DNA of 64,000 nt from Antarcticimicrobium sp. (GTDB lineage: Bacteria > Pseudomonadota > Alphaproteobacteria > Rhodobacterales > Rhodobacteraceae), in contig NZ_JARGPK010000080.1 of assembly GCF_029212575.1 (NCBI RefSeq), positions 1 to 64,000 of the forward strand, written 5' to 3'. Position 1 is the stretch's first letter. Every line of letters starts with the position of its first letter. The notes beneath the pieces were generated by a model, which was not told the origin of the DNA, did no database searches, and worked only from the letters and a program-made list of their open reading frames with translations. Position numbers and translations under genes: made by a program. Of the stretch, positions 1 to 8,147 are shown in pieces.

Positions 1-872
1 TGCTGGCTGAACGCGCTGGCATCCCGGCAGGTGTGCTGAACATCGTCCCGTCGTCCTCGGCGTCCGAGGTCGGAAAAGAGATGTGCGAGAACCCGGCAGT
101 CCGTAAGATCACCTTCACCGGCTCCACCGAAGTGGGCCGCATCCTGCTGCGTCAGGCGGCGGATCAGGTGATGAAATGCTCAATGGAGCTGGGCGGCAAC
201 GCACCCTTCATCGTGTTCGACGATGCCGATCTGGATGCGGCTGTCGAGGGTGCCATCATGTGCAAGTTCCGCAACAACGGCCAGACCTGCGTCTGCGCCA
301 ACCGGATCTACGTGCAGGCCGGGGTCTATGACGCCTTTGCCGAGAAGCTCAAGGTCGCGGTGGAAAAGCTGAAAGTGGGCGACGGGCTGGACGAGGGCGT
401 GACCACCGGACCGCTGATCAATCAGGACGCCATCGACAAGGTGCTGGAGCATCTGGGCGACGTCACCGCCAAGGGCGGCGCGATCCTGACCGGCGGGCAC
501 CGGTCCAACCTCGGCGCCAATTTCTTCGAGCCCACCGTGGTCACCGGGGTCACGCAGCAGATGAAGGTCGCCAAGGAGGAAACCTTTGGCCCGCTGGCGC
601 CGCTCTTTAAATTCGAGGACGTGGACGAGGTGATCGAGATGGCCAATGACACCATCTTCGGGCTGGCCGCCTATTTCTATGCCAAGGATCTGAGCCGCGT
701 CTACAAGGTGGCCGAGGCGTTGGAATACGGCATCGTCGGCGTCAACACCGGCATCATCTCGACCGAAGTGGCCCCCTTCGGCGGCGTCAAGCAATCCGGG
801 CTGGGCCGCGAAGGCAGCCACCACGGCATCGAGGAGTTCCTCGAGATGAAATACGTCTGCATGGCGGTCTAA
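1..872 (+). CDS. gabD: NAD(P)-dependent succinate-semialdehyde dehydrogenase, C-terminal part (5' end outside window)
   Basis: The reading frame is open from base 3, so the gene begins upstream of the window and the in-frame GTG at 33 is not its start. About 289 C-terminal residues are visible. They show the aldehyde dehydrogenase signatures: the MELGGNAP segment with the general-base Glu at codon 186-188, and GQTCVCANR with the nucleophilic Cys at codon 288-290. The FRNNGQTCVCANR context is typical of GabD, which oxidises succinate semialdehyde to succinate in GABA breakdown. Substrate assignment rests on this similarity; a related aldehyde dehydrogenase is possible. The stop overlaps the stop of the opposing globin gene by four bases, so the two transcripts converge with no room for a separate terminator. 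Confidence 0.85.
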   Translation, partial: LAERAGIPAGVLNIVPSSSASEVGKEMCENPAVRKITFTGSTEVGRILLRQAADQVMKCSMELGGNAPFIVFDDADLDAAVEGAIMCKFRNNGQTCVCANRIYVQAGVYDAFAEKLKVAVEKLKVGDGLDEGVTTGPLINQDAIDKVLEHLGDVTAKGGAILTGGHRSNLGANFFEPTVVTGVTQQMKVAKEETFGPLAPLFKFEDVDEVIEMANDTIFGLAAYFYAKDLSRVYKVAEALEYGIVGVNTGIISTEVAPFGGVKQSGLGREGSHHGIEEFLEMKYVCMAV

Positions 873-1264
873 CCCGACAGGTCGATCATGCGCTGGACGA
901 GGGTGTCGGCAACCTTTGTCCAGCGTTCGATCTGATCCGCCGCAACCTCGCCCGTGAGGCTGTTTTCCATCGCCTCGGTCAGGGCGAGGCCGGCGACCCG
1001 GAATTCGTCGGCGCTTACCCCGTGGCGGCGATGCGCGGCGACCATTTCGCGGGCAATCTCCTCCAGCGCGTCGGGCGAATCGGCGCTTTGCGCGACCCTG
1101 ACGATCAGCGTGGCAAAGACGGCCTTTTGCTTGCCAAACCCGCCCATGAAAAAGGCGCGGGTTTCCGGGGCCAGCCGGAACATCGCCTGATAGAACCGAT
1201 CCGCGATCCGCGCCTTGTTCTGGTAGACCAGCGGCAGCGTCTCGCGCAGGTCGCTTGATGGCAT
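869..1264 (-). CDS. Single-domain globin-like haem protein
   Basis: This 131-residue protein fits one globin fold with no reductase domain. Seen in the sequence: a CD-corner FF pair (residues 38-39), Gln46 where bacterial globins often carry the distal E7 residue, and His78 in an H-x3-G-V context (AHRRHGV) that matches the proximal F8 His of flavohaemoglobins. Family knowledge suggests O2 or NO binding or detoxification; the partner reductase is not encoded next door. The gene converges on the aldehyde dehydrogenase and overlaps its stop. Start is the ATG at 1264. Whether it binds haem is inferred from the His alone. Confidence 0.7.
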   Translation of the reverse strand: MPSSDLRETLPLVYQNKARIADRFYQAMFRLAPETRAFFMGGFGKQKAVFATLIVRVAQSADSPDALEEIAREMVAAHRRHGVSADEFRVAGLALTEAMENSLTGEVAADQIERWTKVADTLVQRMIDLSG

Positions 1265-1408
1265 TCCGCCCCTCCGACGTCTCCTCCCCCGGATCAGTCA
1301 AGACAGAAAAACCGTAACAAATTGTAAAGGGGGCTTATCCGCCGCGCGCGCCCTGGCACGAAAATCGCCCCGCGCATGGGCGTCGGCTGGGGGGCTTGAA
1401 ACGGGGGG

Positions 1409-1430
1409 GCGCCGGGCCGAGGCCCGGCGC
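1409..1430 (-). terminator. Strong GC hairpin downstream of the small heat-shock gene
   Basis: GCGCCGGGCC (1409-1418) pairs perfectly with GGCCCGGCGC (1421-1430). It lies 17 bases past the hsp20 stop, in the 183-base gap before the globin gene. On the minus strand it has no U tract; on the plus strand it is followed by GGTTTT. It most likely ends hsp20 transcription, but the missing U run lowers confidence. Nothing else is recognisable in this gap. Confidence 0.5.
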
Positions 1431-1447
1431 GGTTTTCGGTCCGGCGA

Positions 1448-1921
1448 TCAGTTGACCGGCTTGCTCTCGGCCTCCAACACCTCGCGGGTGGCGGGTTTGG
1501 AGGAGGCGATCTCGATCCGGCGCGGTTTCAGCGCCTCTGGCACCTCGCGCTTGAGGTCGATGTGCAGCATGCCGTTTTCATGGCTGGCGCCGGTGACGCG
1601 CACATGATCGGCCAGAGTGAAGCGGCGCTCAAAGGCGCGGGTGGCGATGCCGCGGTGCAGATAGGTGCGCCCGCCCTCGTCCTCGGCCTTGCGGGCCGCG
1701 ACGACAAGCTGATGCTCCTTCACCTCGACCGAGAGGTCGGCATCGGCGAAACCGGCCACCGCAATGGAGATGCGATAGGCATCCGCGGCGGTCTTTTCGA
1801 TGTTATAGGGGGGATAGCTGGGTTGGGTCATGTCATTGGCCATGACCCGGTCCATCAGATCGGCGATCTGGTCAAAGCCGACTGTGGCACGGTGCAGCGG
1901 TGCAAAATCAAATGTACGCAT
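1448..1921 (-). CDS. Small heat-shock protein, Hsp20/alpha-crystallin family (IbpA-like)
   Basis: The 157-residue protein begins with the bacterial class A Hsp20 pattern (MRTFDFAPLHRATVGFDQIADLMD). An alpha-crystallin beta-sandwich follows (about residues 38-130) with the GxL-type motif GMLHIDL, and a C-terminal RRIEIA that matches the I-x-I/V anchor used in oligomer assembly. It is an ATP-independent holdase that keeps unfolding proteins soluble for DnaK/ClpB. Start is the ATG at 1921, with AGGA nine bases upstream. That Shine-Dalgarno can pair with an upstream UCGCU, and a sigma-32-like promoter lies further upstream (separate entries), as expected for a heat-shock gene. Confidence 0.93.
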   Translation of the reverse strand: MRTFDFAPLHRATVGFDQIADLMDRVMANDMTQPSYPPYNIEKTAADAYRISIAVAGFADADLSVEVKEHQLVVAARKAEDEGGRTYLHRGIATRAFERRFTLADHVRVTGASHENGMLHIDLKREVPEALKPRRIEIASSKPATREVLEAESKPVN

Positions 1922-1930
1922 GTGTCGTCA

Positions 1931-1948
1931 TCCTCATGGTTCGAGCGA
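1931..1948 (-). promoter_or_regulatory. Candidate ROSE-type RNA thermometer hairpin over the hsp20 ribosome binding site
   Basis: On the minus strand UCGCU (1948-1944), a nine-base loop, and AGGA (1934-1931) can form the short stem with an unpaired G that characterises ROSE thermometers (UYGCU opposite the Shine-Dalgarno). The AGGA lies nine bases from the hsp20 ATG. The leader predicted from the upstream promoter is about 90 bases, long enough for the extra upstream hairpins of ROSE elements. The pairing was read by eye and no folding energy was computed. Confidence 0.4.
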
Positions 1949-2018
1949 TTCACGAAAGGCCCTCCGGTACGGACGGGCGGGTTGGGCCCGGACCCCTGTG
2001 CGGCGATCCGGATATCGA

Positions 2019-2049
2019 AAATGTGGGAAACGGGACCGTGCGTTTCAAG
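2019..2049 (-). promoter_or_regulatory. Candidate sigma-32 (RpoH) promoter for hsp20
   Basis: On the minus strand CTTGAAA (2049-2043) matches the heat-shock -35 element. After 15 bases comes CCCACATTT (2027-2019), close to the CCCCATnT-like -10. It lies about 100 bases before the hsp20 start, in the 145-base gap between hsp20 and the trypsin-like gene. The match is by eye. Confidence 0.5.
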
Positions 2050-2066
2050 CCCCCGCGCGGGGCGGC

Positions 2067-2885
2067 TCAGCCGCCGGGGCGGATGAACTTGGCGCCGGTG
2101 TCGCGCCGGGCGCGGCCGACAACGACGCGGTTGGCGTCGGGCGCCGGCGGCAGCCCGTAGCCGCGCCCGGCCTTCATGATCGCGCGCAGAAGCGCCAGCG
2201 GCTCGCCCAGTTCGGTGCCCAGCGCGACCCGGTCGCCGCGCACCTCGGCCTTGGCCGAGACCACCGAGACGATGCGCGGGGCGTCGCCGGCAAAGGAAAA
2301 GATCGGCGCCCCGGAGGAGCCGAAATCGACATCGCAGGACATCACCAGGATTCCCTCCTGCCGGGCCATGACGCCGCAGACCTCCTGCAGCGACGGCGCC
2401 TCGGCGCGGTCGCGCGCGTAGGAGACGACGCCGACCTCGTCGCCGGTGGCGGGCCGCGTGGCGGTGTCGAAGGGAATCACGGTGGTGTTGCGGATCGGGT
2501 GCTGAAGTTGCAACAGCGCCAGGTCGCGGCGGACCCGGTCGGGCGAGACCACGCTGTCAAAGATATAATCGGGGTGCACCACGGCGCGCCGCACCTGCCG
2601 ATAGGCCGAGGCGCGGCCATTGCGCCAGCCGGCCAGAAACTCGATCCGGGTGGGGTCGATGCGCCGCTTGCTGGACTTGTCGTAGAGGCAATGGGCGGCG
2701 GTCAGCACCAGATCGGGGGCGATCAGCGTGCCGGTGCAGAACCCGATCCCGCCGATGTCGAGCCGCCCGACCGCCTGCCAGGCGCGGCCCGCATCCAGGC
2801 TGTCGAGCCGTTGCAGGCGCGAATCGCCGGACTGCGCCGCAAGGGGCAGAACCGCCAGGATGAAAGCCGCCAAAACCCGTTTCAC
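2067..2885 (-). CDS. Secreted trypsin-like serine protease
   Basis: This 272-residue protein has a signal peptide (MKRVLAAFILAVLPLAAQSG) and then an S1 chymotrypsin-fold domain. The catalytic triad is visible: His65 in LTAAHC, Asp121 in DLALLQL, and Ser191 in GSSGAP. The pairs Cys50/Cys66 and Cys170/Cys184 could form disulfides, in keeping with export. The V8/glutamyl-endopeptidase-like layout is common in Rhodobacteraceae periplasmic proteases. The substrate is unknown. It stands between hsp20 and the glc operon with no obvious operon partner, although its same-strand start lies about 100 bases beyond the glcF stop. Confidence 0.85.
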   Translation of the reverse strand: MKRVLAAFILAVLPLAAQSGDSRLQRLDSLDAGRAWQAVGRLDIGGIGFCTGTLIAPDLVLTAAHCLYDKSSKRRIDPTRIEFLAGWRNGRASAYRQVRRAVVHPDYIFDSVVSPDRVRRDLALLQLQHPIRNTTVIPFDTATRPATGDEVGVVSYARDRAEAPSLQEVCGVMARQEGILVMSCDVDFGSSGAPIFSFAGDAPRIVSVVSAKAEVRGDRVALGTELGEPLALLRAIMKAGRGYGLPPAPDANRVVVGRARRDTGAKFIRPGG

Positions 2886-2985
2886 ATGCCCCTCCGCCTT
2901 AAACCCGCGTTGCCGAAGTCGTCGCCTCTGTCTAGCCGGGGGCTGGGGCGAAAATGCGGCGCGGGCCGGGCAATTAGACGGGCAA

Positions 2986-4302
2986 TCAGGCGCGCAGATC
3001 CGGGATCGCGGGGTCGTGTGCGCCCAGTGCCGGGGGCTGCGGTCCGCCGGTGGCCCAGTCGAGCAACTCCACGGTGTGCACCACCGGCACGCCGGTGCCC
3101 GAGCCGATCTGCATCATGCAGCCGATGTTGCCGGCGGCGATGATGTCGGGGCTCCTGGCCTCGAGCGTGCGGATCTTGCGGGTCTTGAGCTGGGCGGAAA
3201 TCTCCGGCTGCATCAGGTTGTAGGTGCCTGCCGAGCCGCAGCACAGGTGGCTGTCGGCCGGTTCCACCACGGTGAACCCGGCGCGTTTCAGCAGGGTCTT
3301 GGGGTGGGTCTTGATCTGTTGGCCGTGCTGCAGCGAGCAGGCGGCGTGATAGGCCACGGTGAGCCCCCGGTCGCCGCCCTCGGGCAGGTCGAGTTTCATC
3401 AAGACCTCGCTGACATCCATCGCCAGCCCGGCCACCCGCGCGGCATCCCCGGCCAGCGGATCGCCAGCGAACATATGGCCGTAATCCTTGACCGTGGTGC
3501 CGCAGCCCGAGGTGTTGATGACGATGGCATCCAGCCCCTCGCCGTCGATCTCCTCCGTCCAGGCGCGGATGTTGCGGGCTGCGCTGGCGTGGCTCTCATC
3601 GGATTTGCCCATGTGATGGGTGAGCGCGCCACAGCAACCCGCCCCCCTGGCCACCACCACCTCGCAGCCCAGCCGCCGCAACAGGCGGATGGTGGCATCG
3701 TTGATGTCGGTGTTCAGCGCCTTTTGCGCGCAGCCGGTCATCAGCGCCACGCGCATCTTTTTCTCGGCCTTCGGCGCGAAGCTTTGCGGGCTGTCGTTGC
3801 GGCTGACCGGCGGAATGGTTTTCGGCGCCATGTCGAGCATGGCGCGCAGCCGCGCGTCGGGGATCATCCCGCGGAACGGCTTGGCAATCTTGGCCCCCAG
3901 CAGCGCCAGCCGGAACCGCCCGGGATACGGCAGGATGCGCGCCAGCAGCCAGCGCAGGGCGCGGTCGTGCCAGGGCCGGGTATAGTTTTCCTCGATATAG
4001 GCGCGGGCATGGTCGACAAGGTGCATGTAATGCACGCCCGAGGGGCAGGTCGTCATGCAGGCCAGGCAGGACAGGCAGCGGTCGACGTGCTTGACGGTCT
4101 TGTCGTCGGGCACCTTGGCGTTTTCCAGCATGTCCTTGATCAGGTAGATGCGGCCGCGCGGGCTGTCCAGCTCGTCGCCCAGCACCTGGTAGGTGGGGCA
4201 GGTCGCGGTGCAGAACCCGCAGTGCACGCAGGCGCGCAGGATCTCGTTGGCGCGCGCGGTGCCGGGATCTTTCAGTTGCGCTTCGGTGAATTCCGTCTTC
4301 AT
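2986..4302 (-). CDS. glcF: Glycolate oxidase iron-sulfur subunit
   Basis: The 438-residue subunit passes electrons from the flavin subunits of glycolate dehydrogenase (glycolate to glyoxylate). Two [4Fe-4S] ferredoxin motifs are visible: Cys25/28/31/35 (CVHCGFCTATCP) and Cys76/79/82/86 (CLSCLACMTTCP). Two C-terminal CCG domains follow, with the GCCG and CCGSAGTYN signatures. Its start codon shares one base with the glcE stop (TGATG), so it is translationally coupled as the last gene of glcD-glcE-glcF. No glcB, glcG or glcC is adjacent. Confidence 0.95.
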   Translation of the reverse strand: MKTEFTEAQLKDPGTARANEILRACVHCGFCTATCPTYQVLGDELDSPRGRIYLIKDMLENAKVPDDKTVKHVDRCLSCLACMTTCPSGVHYMHLVDHARAYIEENYTRPWHDRALRWLLARILPYPGRFRLALLGAKIAKPFRGMIPDARLRAMLDMAPKTIPPVSRNDSPQSFAPKAEKKMRVALMTGCAQKALNTDINDATIRLLRRLGCEVVVARGAGCCGALTHHMGKSDESHASAARNIRAWTEEIDGEGLDAIVINTSGCGTTVKDYGHMFAGDPLAGDAARVAGLAMDVSEVLMKLDLPEGGDRGLTVAYHAACSLQHGQQIKTHPKTLLKRAGFTVVEPADSHLCCGSAGTYNLMQPEISAQLKTRKIRTLEARSPDIIAAGNIGCMMQIGSGTGVPVVHTVELLDWATGGPQPPALGAHDPAIPDLRA

Positions 4303-5402
4303 CAGCCCATCAGCCCCGGATTGAAGATGCCCCTTGGATCGAATTTCGCGCGCAGCCCGGCCTCGATCGCCGCCAGGGGCTCCGGCTGCGGCTGGAACAT
4401 GCCCAGGCGCGCCCGGGTGTCCGGCGCGGCGCGCATCAGGATGGCGTGGCCATCGTAGTCACCCGCCCGCGCGCGCAGGTCGGTGCCCTCGGGCACCCGC
4501 GCCCAGATCAGCCCGCCGCCCCAGTCGAGGAACAGCGCCTCGGCCTCCAGCCGCGCGGCAAGGTCGGGGGCCTGCGACGGCTTGCACGACAGCCGCCATA
4601 CATCGCCGGGCGCGCCGTGGAACGGGGCGACATCGCGGATCGCGGTCCAGAGCGCCCCGGAGGCATCCGCCTCCACCAGTTCGCCCGCACCGAGCAGCTT
4701 GGTCAGCTCCCCCGCGCGATAGGCGACCGAGGCGGCGAATCCCTCGATCCGCAGCAAGGCCGCGCCCTGTGCCGGATCATAGGCGGCGCCGGTGACCTCG
4801 TAGGGCGCGCCCAGCGCCGCCGACAGCAGGCGCACCGCCGCCCCGGCATCCGCGGCCGCGATGCGCAGGGTCGCCTCGGTCTCGGGACGCGGCAGCACCT
4901 TGAAGGAGACCTCCGACAGCACCCCCAGGGTGCCCCAGCTTCCGGCCATCAGCTTCACCAGGTCATAGCCGGTGACGTTCTTCATCACCCGGCCACCGTT
5001 CTTGATCGCCCGGCCCATGCCATCGACGTAGCGCACGCCGAGCAGGAAATCGCGCGCCGCGCCCGCCTGCACCCGGCGCGGACCGGCGGTATTGGTTGCG
5101 AAGACCCCGCCGATGGTGGGCGTCCCGTCGGTGCCCAGCAGCGTGCGATAATCCATCGGTTCGAAAGCAAGACGCTGGTTCTCGGCGGCCAGCGCCGCCT
5201 CGACCTCGGCCAGCGGCGCGCCGGCCTGCGCCACCATGGTCAGCGCGCCGGGCTCATAGAGGCTGATGCCGCTGAGGCCGGAAACGCTGAGCGTCATGCC
5301 CGCCTGCCCGGTCAGCCTTGTGCCGCCGCCACGGATGGCCAGTGGCCCGTCGGCCTGCCGGACGGCCTCGCCCAGCTCTTTTTCTGTCACAGGTTTCAAC
5401 AT
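4302..5402 (-). CDS. glcE: Glycolate oxidase FAD-binding subunit
   Basis: The 366-residue protein is a PCMH-type FAD-binding subunit paired with GlcD. Visible are the N-terminal LAIRGGGTRL flavin-binding segment and the central GTDGTPTIGGVFATNTAGPRR motif. The C-terminal end FDPRGIFNPGLMG is typical of the FAD-oxidase C domain. It lies 82 bases downstream of glcD. The gap holds a short GC palindrome (GCGGC/GCCGC) and an A-rich stretch before an AGGAC ribosome site. It overlaps the glcF start by one base. Confidence 0.95.
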   Translation of the reverse strand: MLKPVTEKELGEAVRQADGPLAIRGGGTRLTGQAGMTLSVSGLSGISLYEPGALTMVAQAGAPLAEVEAALAAENQRLAFEPMDYRTLLGTDGTPTIGGVFATNTAGPRRVQAGAARDFLLGVRYVDGMGRAIKNGGRVMKNVTGYDLVKLMAGSWGTLGVLSEVSFKVLPRPETEATLRIAAADAGAAVRLLSAALGAPYEVTGAAYDPAQGAALLRIEGFAASVAYRAGELTKLLGAGELVEADASGALWTAIRDVAPFHGAPGDVWRLSCKPSQAPDLAARLEAEALFLDWGGGLIWARVPEGTDLRARAGDYDGHAILMRAAPDTRARLGMFQPQPEPLAAIEAGLRAKFDPRGIFNPGLMG

Positions 5403-5484
5403 CGCCGTCCTGTCAAATCTCGTCTTTTTTTGGCTCTAACTATTCCGGGGGAGTCGCGGCTTGCCGCGATGGGGGCAGCGCCCC

Positions 5485-6933
5485 TTACTCGGCGGCCATC
5501 GGCCGGGCGCGCCGAGTCTCGGTCAGCGCCAGCGGGAACACCTTGGCCGGGTTCAGCAGCCAGGCGGGGTCGAACACGTCCTTGACCGCCAGTTGCGCCT
5601 CCAGATCCTCGGGCGCGTACTGGTGCAGCATCAGGTCGCGTTTCTCGACGCCCACACCATGCTCACCGGTCAGGCAACCGCCAGCCTCGACACACAGCTT
5701 GAGGATCTCGGCGCCAAAGGCCTCGCAGGTTTCCAGATCGCCGGGCTTGTTGGCGTCGAACAGGATCAGCGGGTGCATGTTGCCGTCGCCGGCGTGGAAC
5801 ACATTGGCGACATCGAGGCCGAAGTCCTTGGACATCTCGCCGATACGGCGCAGCACCATCGGCAGGGCGGAAACCGGGATGGTGCCGTCGAGGCACATGT
5901 AATCGTTGATCTGCCCCATGGCGCCGAAGGCCGACTTGCGGCCCAGCCAGATGCGGCCGGCCTCGTCCTCGTCCGCCGCCTCGCGCAGTTCAACCGGATC
6001 GTGGCGCCGCGCGATCTGCTTGATCAGGCCCAGTTGGTGGTCGATCTCGGGATCCGATCCCTCGACCTCGATGATCAACAGCGCCTCGCAATCGGGATAG
6101 CCGGCATGGGCAAAGGCCTCGGTGGCGCGGATGCAGGGGCGGTCCATGAACTCGATCGCAACCGGCAGCACGCCGGCCTTGATGATGTCGGAGACGCAGG
6201 CGCCGGCCACCTCGGAATCGTCGAAGCCGATCAGCACCGGGCGGGCGCCCTCGGGTTTGCGCAGGATGCGCAGCGTCGCCTCAGTCACCACGCCCAGCTG
6301 CCCCTCAGAGCCGCAGATCAGCCCGAGCAGGTCGAGCCCCGCCGCATCCAGATGCGCGCCGCCGATCTCCGTCACGGTGCCGTCCATCTGCACCAGGGTG
6401 ACGCCGAGCAGGTTGTTGGTGGTCACCCCGTATTTCAGGCAATGGGCGCCGCCGGAGTTCATCGCGATATTGCCCGCGATGGCGCAGGCGAGCTGGCTGG
6501 AGGGGTCGGGGGCGTAGAAGAACCCCTCCTCCTCGACCGCGCCGGTGACGGAGAGGTTGGTGCGCCCGGTCTGCACCTTGATGATGCGGTTGTCGTAGTC
6601 GGTTTCCAGCACGTCGTTCATCCGGGCCACGCCCAGAATCACGCTGTCGGCGGTGGGCAGCGCGCCGCCCGCCAGCGATGTGCCCGAGCCGCGCGGCACC
6701 ACCGGTACACCGTCTTCGTGGCAGATCCGCAGCACGTCGGAGACCTCTTGCGTACTGGCAGGCAGAACCGCCAGCATCGGCGCGCATTTGTAGGCGGTCA
6801 GCGCGTCGCATTCATAGGCGCGGGTCTCCGCCGGATCCTGGATCAGCGCATCCGGCGGCAAGAGCTGCGACAGGCGCGCGACCAGCCGCGACTTGCGCGC
6901 CAATATACCGGCGTCGGGTTGTGGCATCTGCAT
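5485..6933 (-). CDS. glcD: Glycolate oxidase subunit GlcD (FAD-linked)
   Basis: This is the first gene of glcDEF; its product binds FAD through a PCMH domain (VPRGSGTSLAGGALP near the N terminus) and ends with an FAD-oxidase C domain (GEHGVGVEKRDLM, then FDPAWLLNPAKVFP). I place the start at the ATG at 6933, giving 482 residues (MQMPQPDAGILARKSRL), because AAAAGGAGG ends seven bases upstream. An in-frame start at 6984 would lie inside the promoter and across the operator described next, so it is rejected. The product works with GlcE and GlcF to feed glycolate-derived electrons to the quinone pool. Glycolate is a common phytoplankton exudate, which fits a marine lifestyle. Confidence 0.95.
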   Translation of the reverse strand: MQMPQPDAGILARKSRLVARLSQLLPPDALIQDPAETRAYECDALTAYKCAPMLAVLPASTQEVSDVLRICHEDGVPVVPRGSGTSLAGGALPTADSVILGVARMNDVLETDYDNRIIKVQTGRTNLSVTGAVEEEGFFYAPDPSSQLACAIAGNIAMNSGGAHCLKYGVTTNNLLGVTLVQMDGTVTEIGGAHLDAAGLDLLGLICGSEGQLGVVTEATLRILRKPEGARPVLIGFDDSEVAGACVSDIIKAGVLPVAIEFMDRPCIRATEAFAHAGYPDCEALLIIEVEGSDPEIDHQLGLIKQIARRHDPVELREAADEDEAGRIWLGRKSAFGAMGQINDYMCLDGTIPVSALPMVLRRIGEMSKDFGLDVANVFHAGDGNMHPLILFDANKPGDLETCEAFGAEILKLCVEAGGCLTGEHGVGVEKRDLMLHQYAPEDLEAQLAVKDVFDPAWLLNPAKVFPLALTETRRARPMAAE

Positions 6934-6947
6934 CGGGAGGCCTCCTT

Positions 6948-6968
6948 TTGGTAAGTTAATATTACCAA
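6948..6968. promoter_or_regulatory. Palindromic operator overlapping the glcD -10 box
   Basis: TTGGTAA (6948-6954) and TTACCAA (6962-6968) form a perfect 7-base inverted repeat around a 7-base A/T-rich centre. The site covers the proposed -10 and start point of glcDEF and abuts the Shine-Dalgarno, the layout of a repressor site. TGGT/ACCA half-sites are used by GntR/FadR-type regulators such as PdhR and LldR, but the spacing here is wider than theirs. No regulator gene is adjacent. Confidence 0.55.
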
Positions 6969-6984
6969 TTTGACCTGCTGACAA
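6956..6984 (-). promoter_or_regulatory. Candidate glcDEF promoter
   Basis: On the minus strand TTGTCA (6984-6979) is followed by a 17-base spacer and TATTAA (6961-6956), a good sigma-70-type match. Transcription would start near 6949, right at the Shine-Dalgarno, so the leader would be only about 16 bases. It excludes the longer glcD start. Confidence 0.6.
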
Positions 6985-7013
6985 GGAGAATAGATCGAGC
7001 CTAGGGTGAGCGC

Positions 7014-7724
7014 ATGAGCTGGATCGACCGATTGTACATGTTCTCGCCGCTGGATTACAGCGCGCTGGCCCTGCTGGTGCTGGGCTGGGCCGGAATCGGC
7101 TGGTGGGTCGAAAACCCGCCGCAGGGGCGCCCCTCGGTCGCGCGGATCATGAACGATTATCGTCGCGACTGGATGCGCCACATGGTGACCCGGCAGCCGC
7201 GCATTTTCGATTCCAGCCTGATCGGCAACCTGCGGCAGAGCACGGCGTTTTTCGCCTCGGCCACGATGATCGCGCTCGGCGGCGGCCTTGCGCTGATCCG
7301 GAACCCGGACCCGGTCGCGGATCTGGCCAGCGATCTGGCGCTGGGTGCGCAGCCCGACGTGGTCTGGGAGATCAAGCTGCTGGTTATGCTGCTGTTCCTG
7401 ACCAGCGCCTTCCTCAAGTTCGTCTGGGCCAACCGCCTGTTCGGCTATTGCTCGGTGGTGATGGGGGCGGTCCCCAACGAGGTCGAGGACCCGCAGGCGC
7501 TGGTGCGCGCGGCGCAGGCGGCCGAGCTCAACATCACCGCCGCGCGCAGTTTCAACCGCGGGCTCAGGACGACCTATTTCGGGCTGGCCTCGGCAGCCTG
7601 GCTGCTGGGGGCCGGGGCGCTGGTGGCGGCGGTGCTGCTGACGCTGGCGATGGTGTACCGGCGCGAGTTCGGCTCTTCCTCGCGCGAGGTCCTGCTGAAG
7701 GCGCCGCCGGACACGCGGACGTGA
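7014..7724 (+). CDS. DUF599-family membrane protein
   Basis: This 236-residue protein has about four hydrophobic segments: residues 15-30, 75-95, 120-145 and 190-215. It carries the DUF599 patterns RRDWMRHM near the N terminus, QSTAFFASA, and KFVWANRLFGYC. The family is widespread in proteobacteria and has no established function. It is divergent from glcD, with 80 bases between the starts that include the palindrome at 6948-6968; whether that operator also affects this gene is unknown. A small exported protein follows 36 bases downstream on the same strand. Confidence 0.8.
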   Translation: MSWIDRLYMFSPLDYSALALLVLGWAGIGWWVENPPQGRPSVARIMNDYRRDWMRHMVTRQPRIFDSSLIGNLRQSTAFFASATMIALGGGLALIRNPDPVADLASDLALGAQPDVVWEIKLLVMLLFLTSAFLKFVWANRLFGYCSVVMGAVPNEVEDPQALVRAAQAAELNITAARSFNRGLRTTYFGLASAAWLLGAGALVAAVLLTLAMVYRREFGSSSREVLLKAPPDTRT

Positions 7725-7760
7725 GTGTTGCGCCTTCGGTCTGGCGGATAGGCTGCCGCC

Positions 7761-8123
7761 ATGAGACTCCTGACTTTCTCCTCGCTGGCGCTCTGCGCCC
7801 TTGCCGCCCTGCCCCTTCGCGCCGAGCCGCCGGTGATCGAGGCGGTCCACGCCCAGCGCAACGGCGAAACCTGGCGATTCGACGTCACCCTGTCCCACCC
7901 CGACACCGGCTGGGATCATTACGCCGATGGCTGGCGGGTGCTGGACATGGCCGGAAACGTCCTGGGCCTGCGGGTGCTGGCGCATCCGCACGCGCAAGAG
8001 CAACCGTTCACCCGATCGCTCTCCGGCGTGAAGATCCCCAAGGGAACCCCACAGGTGCAGGTGCAGGCGCGCTGCCTGGTGGATGGCTGGAACGCTGGGA
8101 CCACGGTGATCTCGCTGCCCTGA
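7761..8123 (+). CDS. Small exported protein of unknown function
   Basis: The 120-residue protein has a clear signal peptide (MRLLTFSSLALCALAALPLRA, cut near residue 21). The mature domain of about 99 residues is rich in beta-strand-forming stretches (GETWRFDVTLSHPDTGWDHYADGWRV). Trp, His and Asp are frequent. I recognise it only as a conserved hypothetical of Rhodobacteraceae. It probably shares a transcript with the DUF599 gene, 36 bases upstream, and converges on rlmH with 24 bases between the stops. Confidence 0.75.
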   Translation: MRLLTFSSLALCALAALPLRAEPPVIEAVHAQRNGETWRFDVTLSHPDTGWDHYADGWRVLDMAGNVLGLRVLAHPHAQEQPFTRSLSGVKIPKGTPQVQVQARCLVDGWNAGTTVISLP

Positions 8124-8147
8124 TCCGAGGCCCTCAAGCCCATCGAA

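Noticed and set aside
2882-3244. 120-codon frame overlapping the 3' end of glcF
   Set aside because: Same strand but another frame, inside a well-supported gene, without ribosome site or domain.
6934-6984. N-terminal extension of glcD to an in-frame start at 6984
   Set aside because: It would translate through the predicted -10 box and operator, while a strong ribosome site precedes the ATG at 6933.
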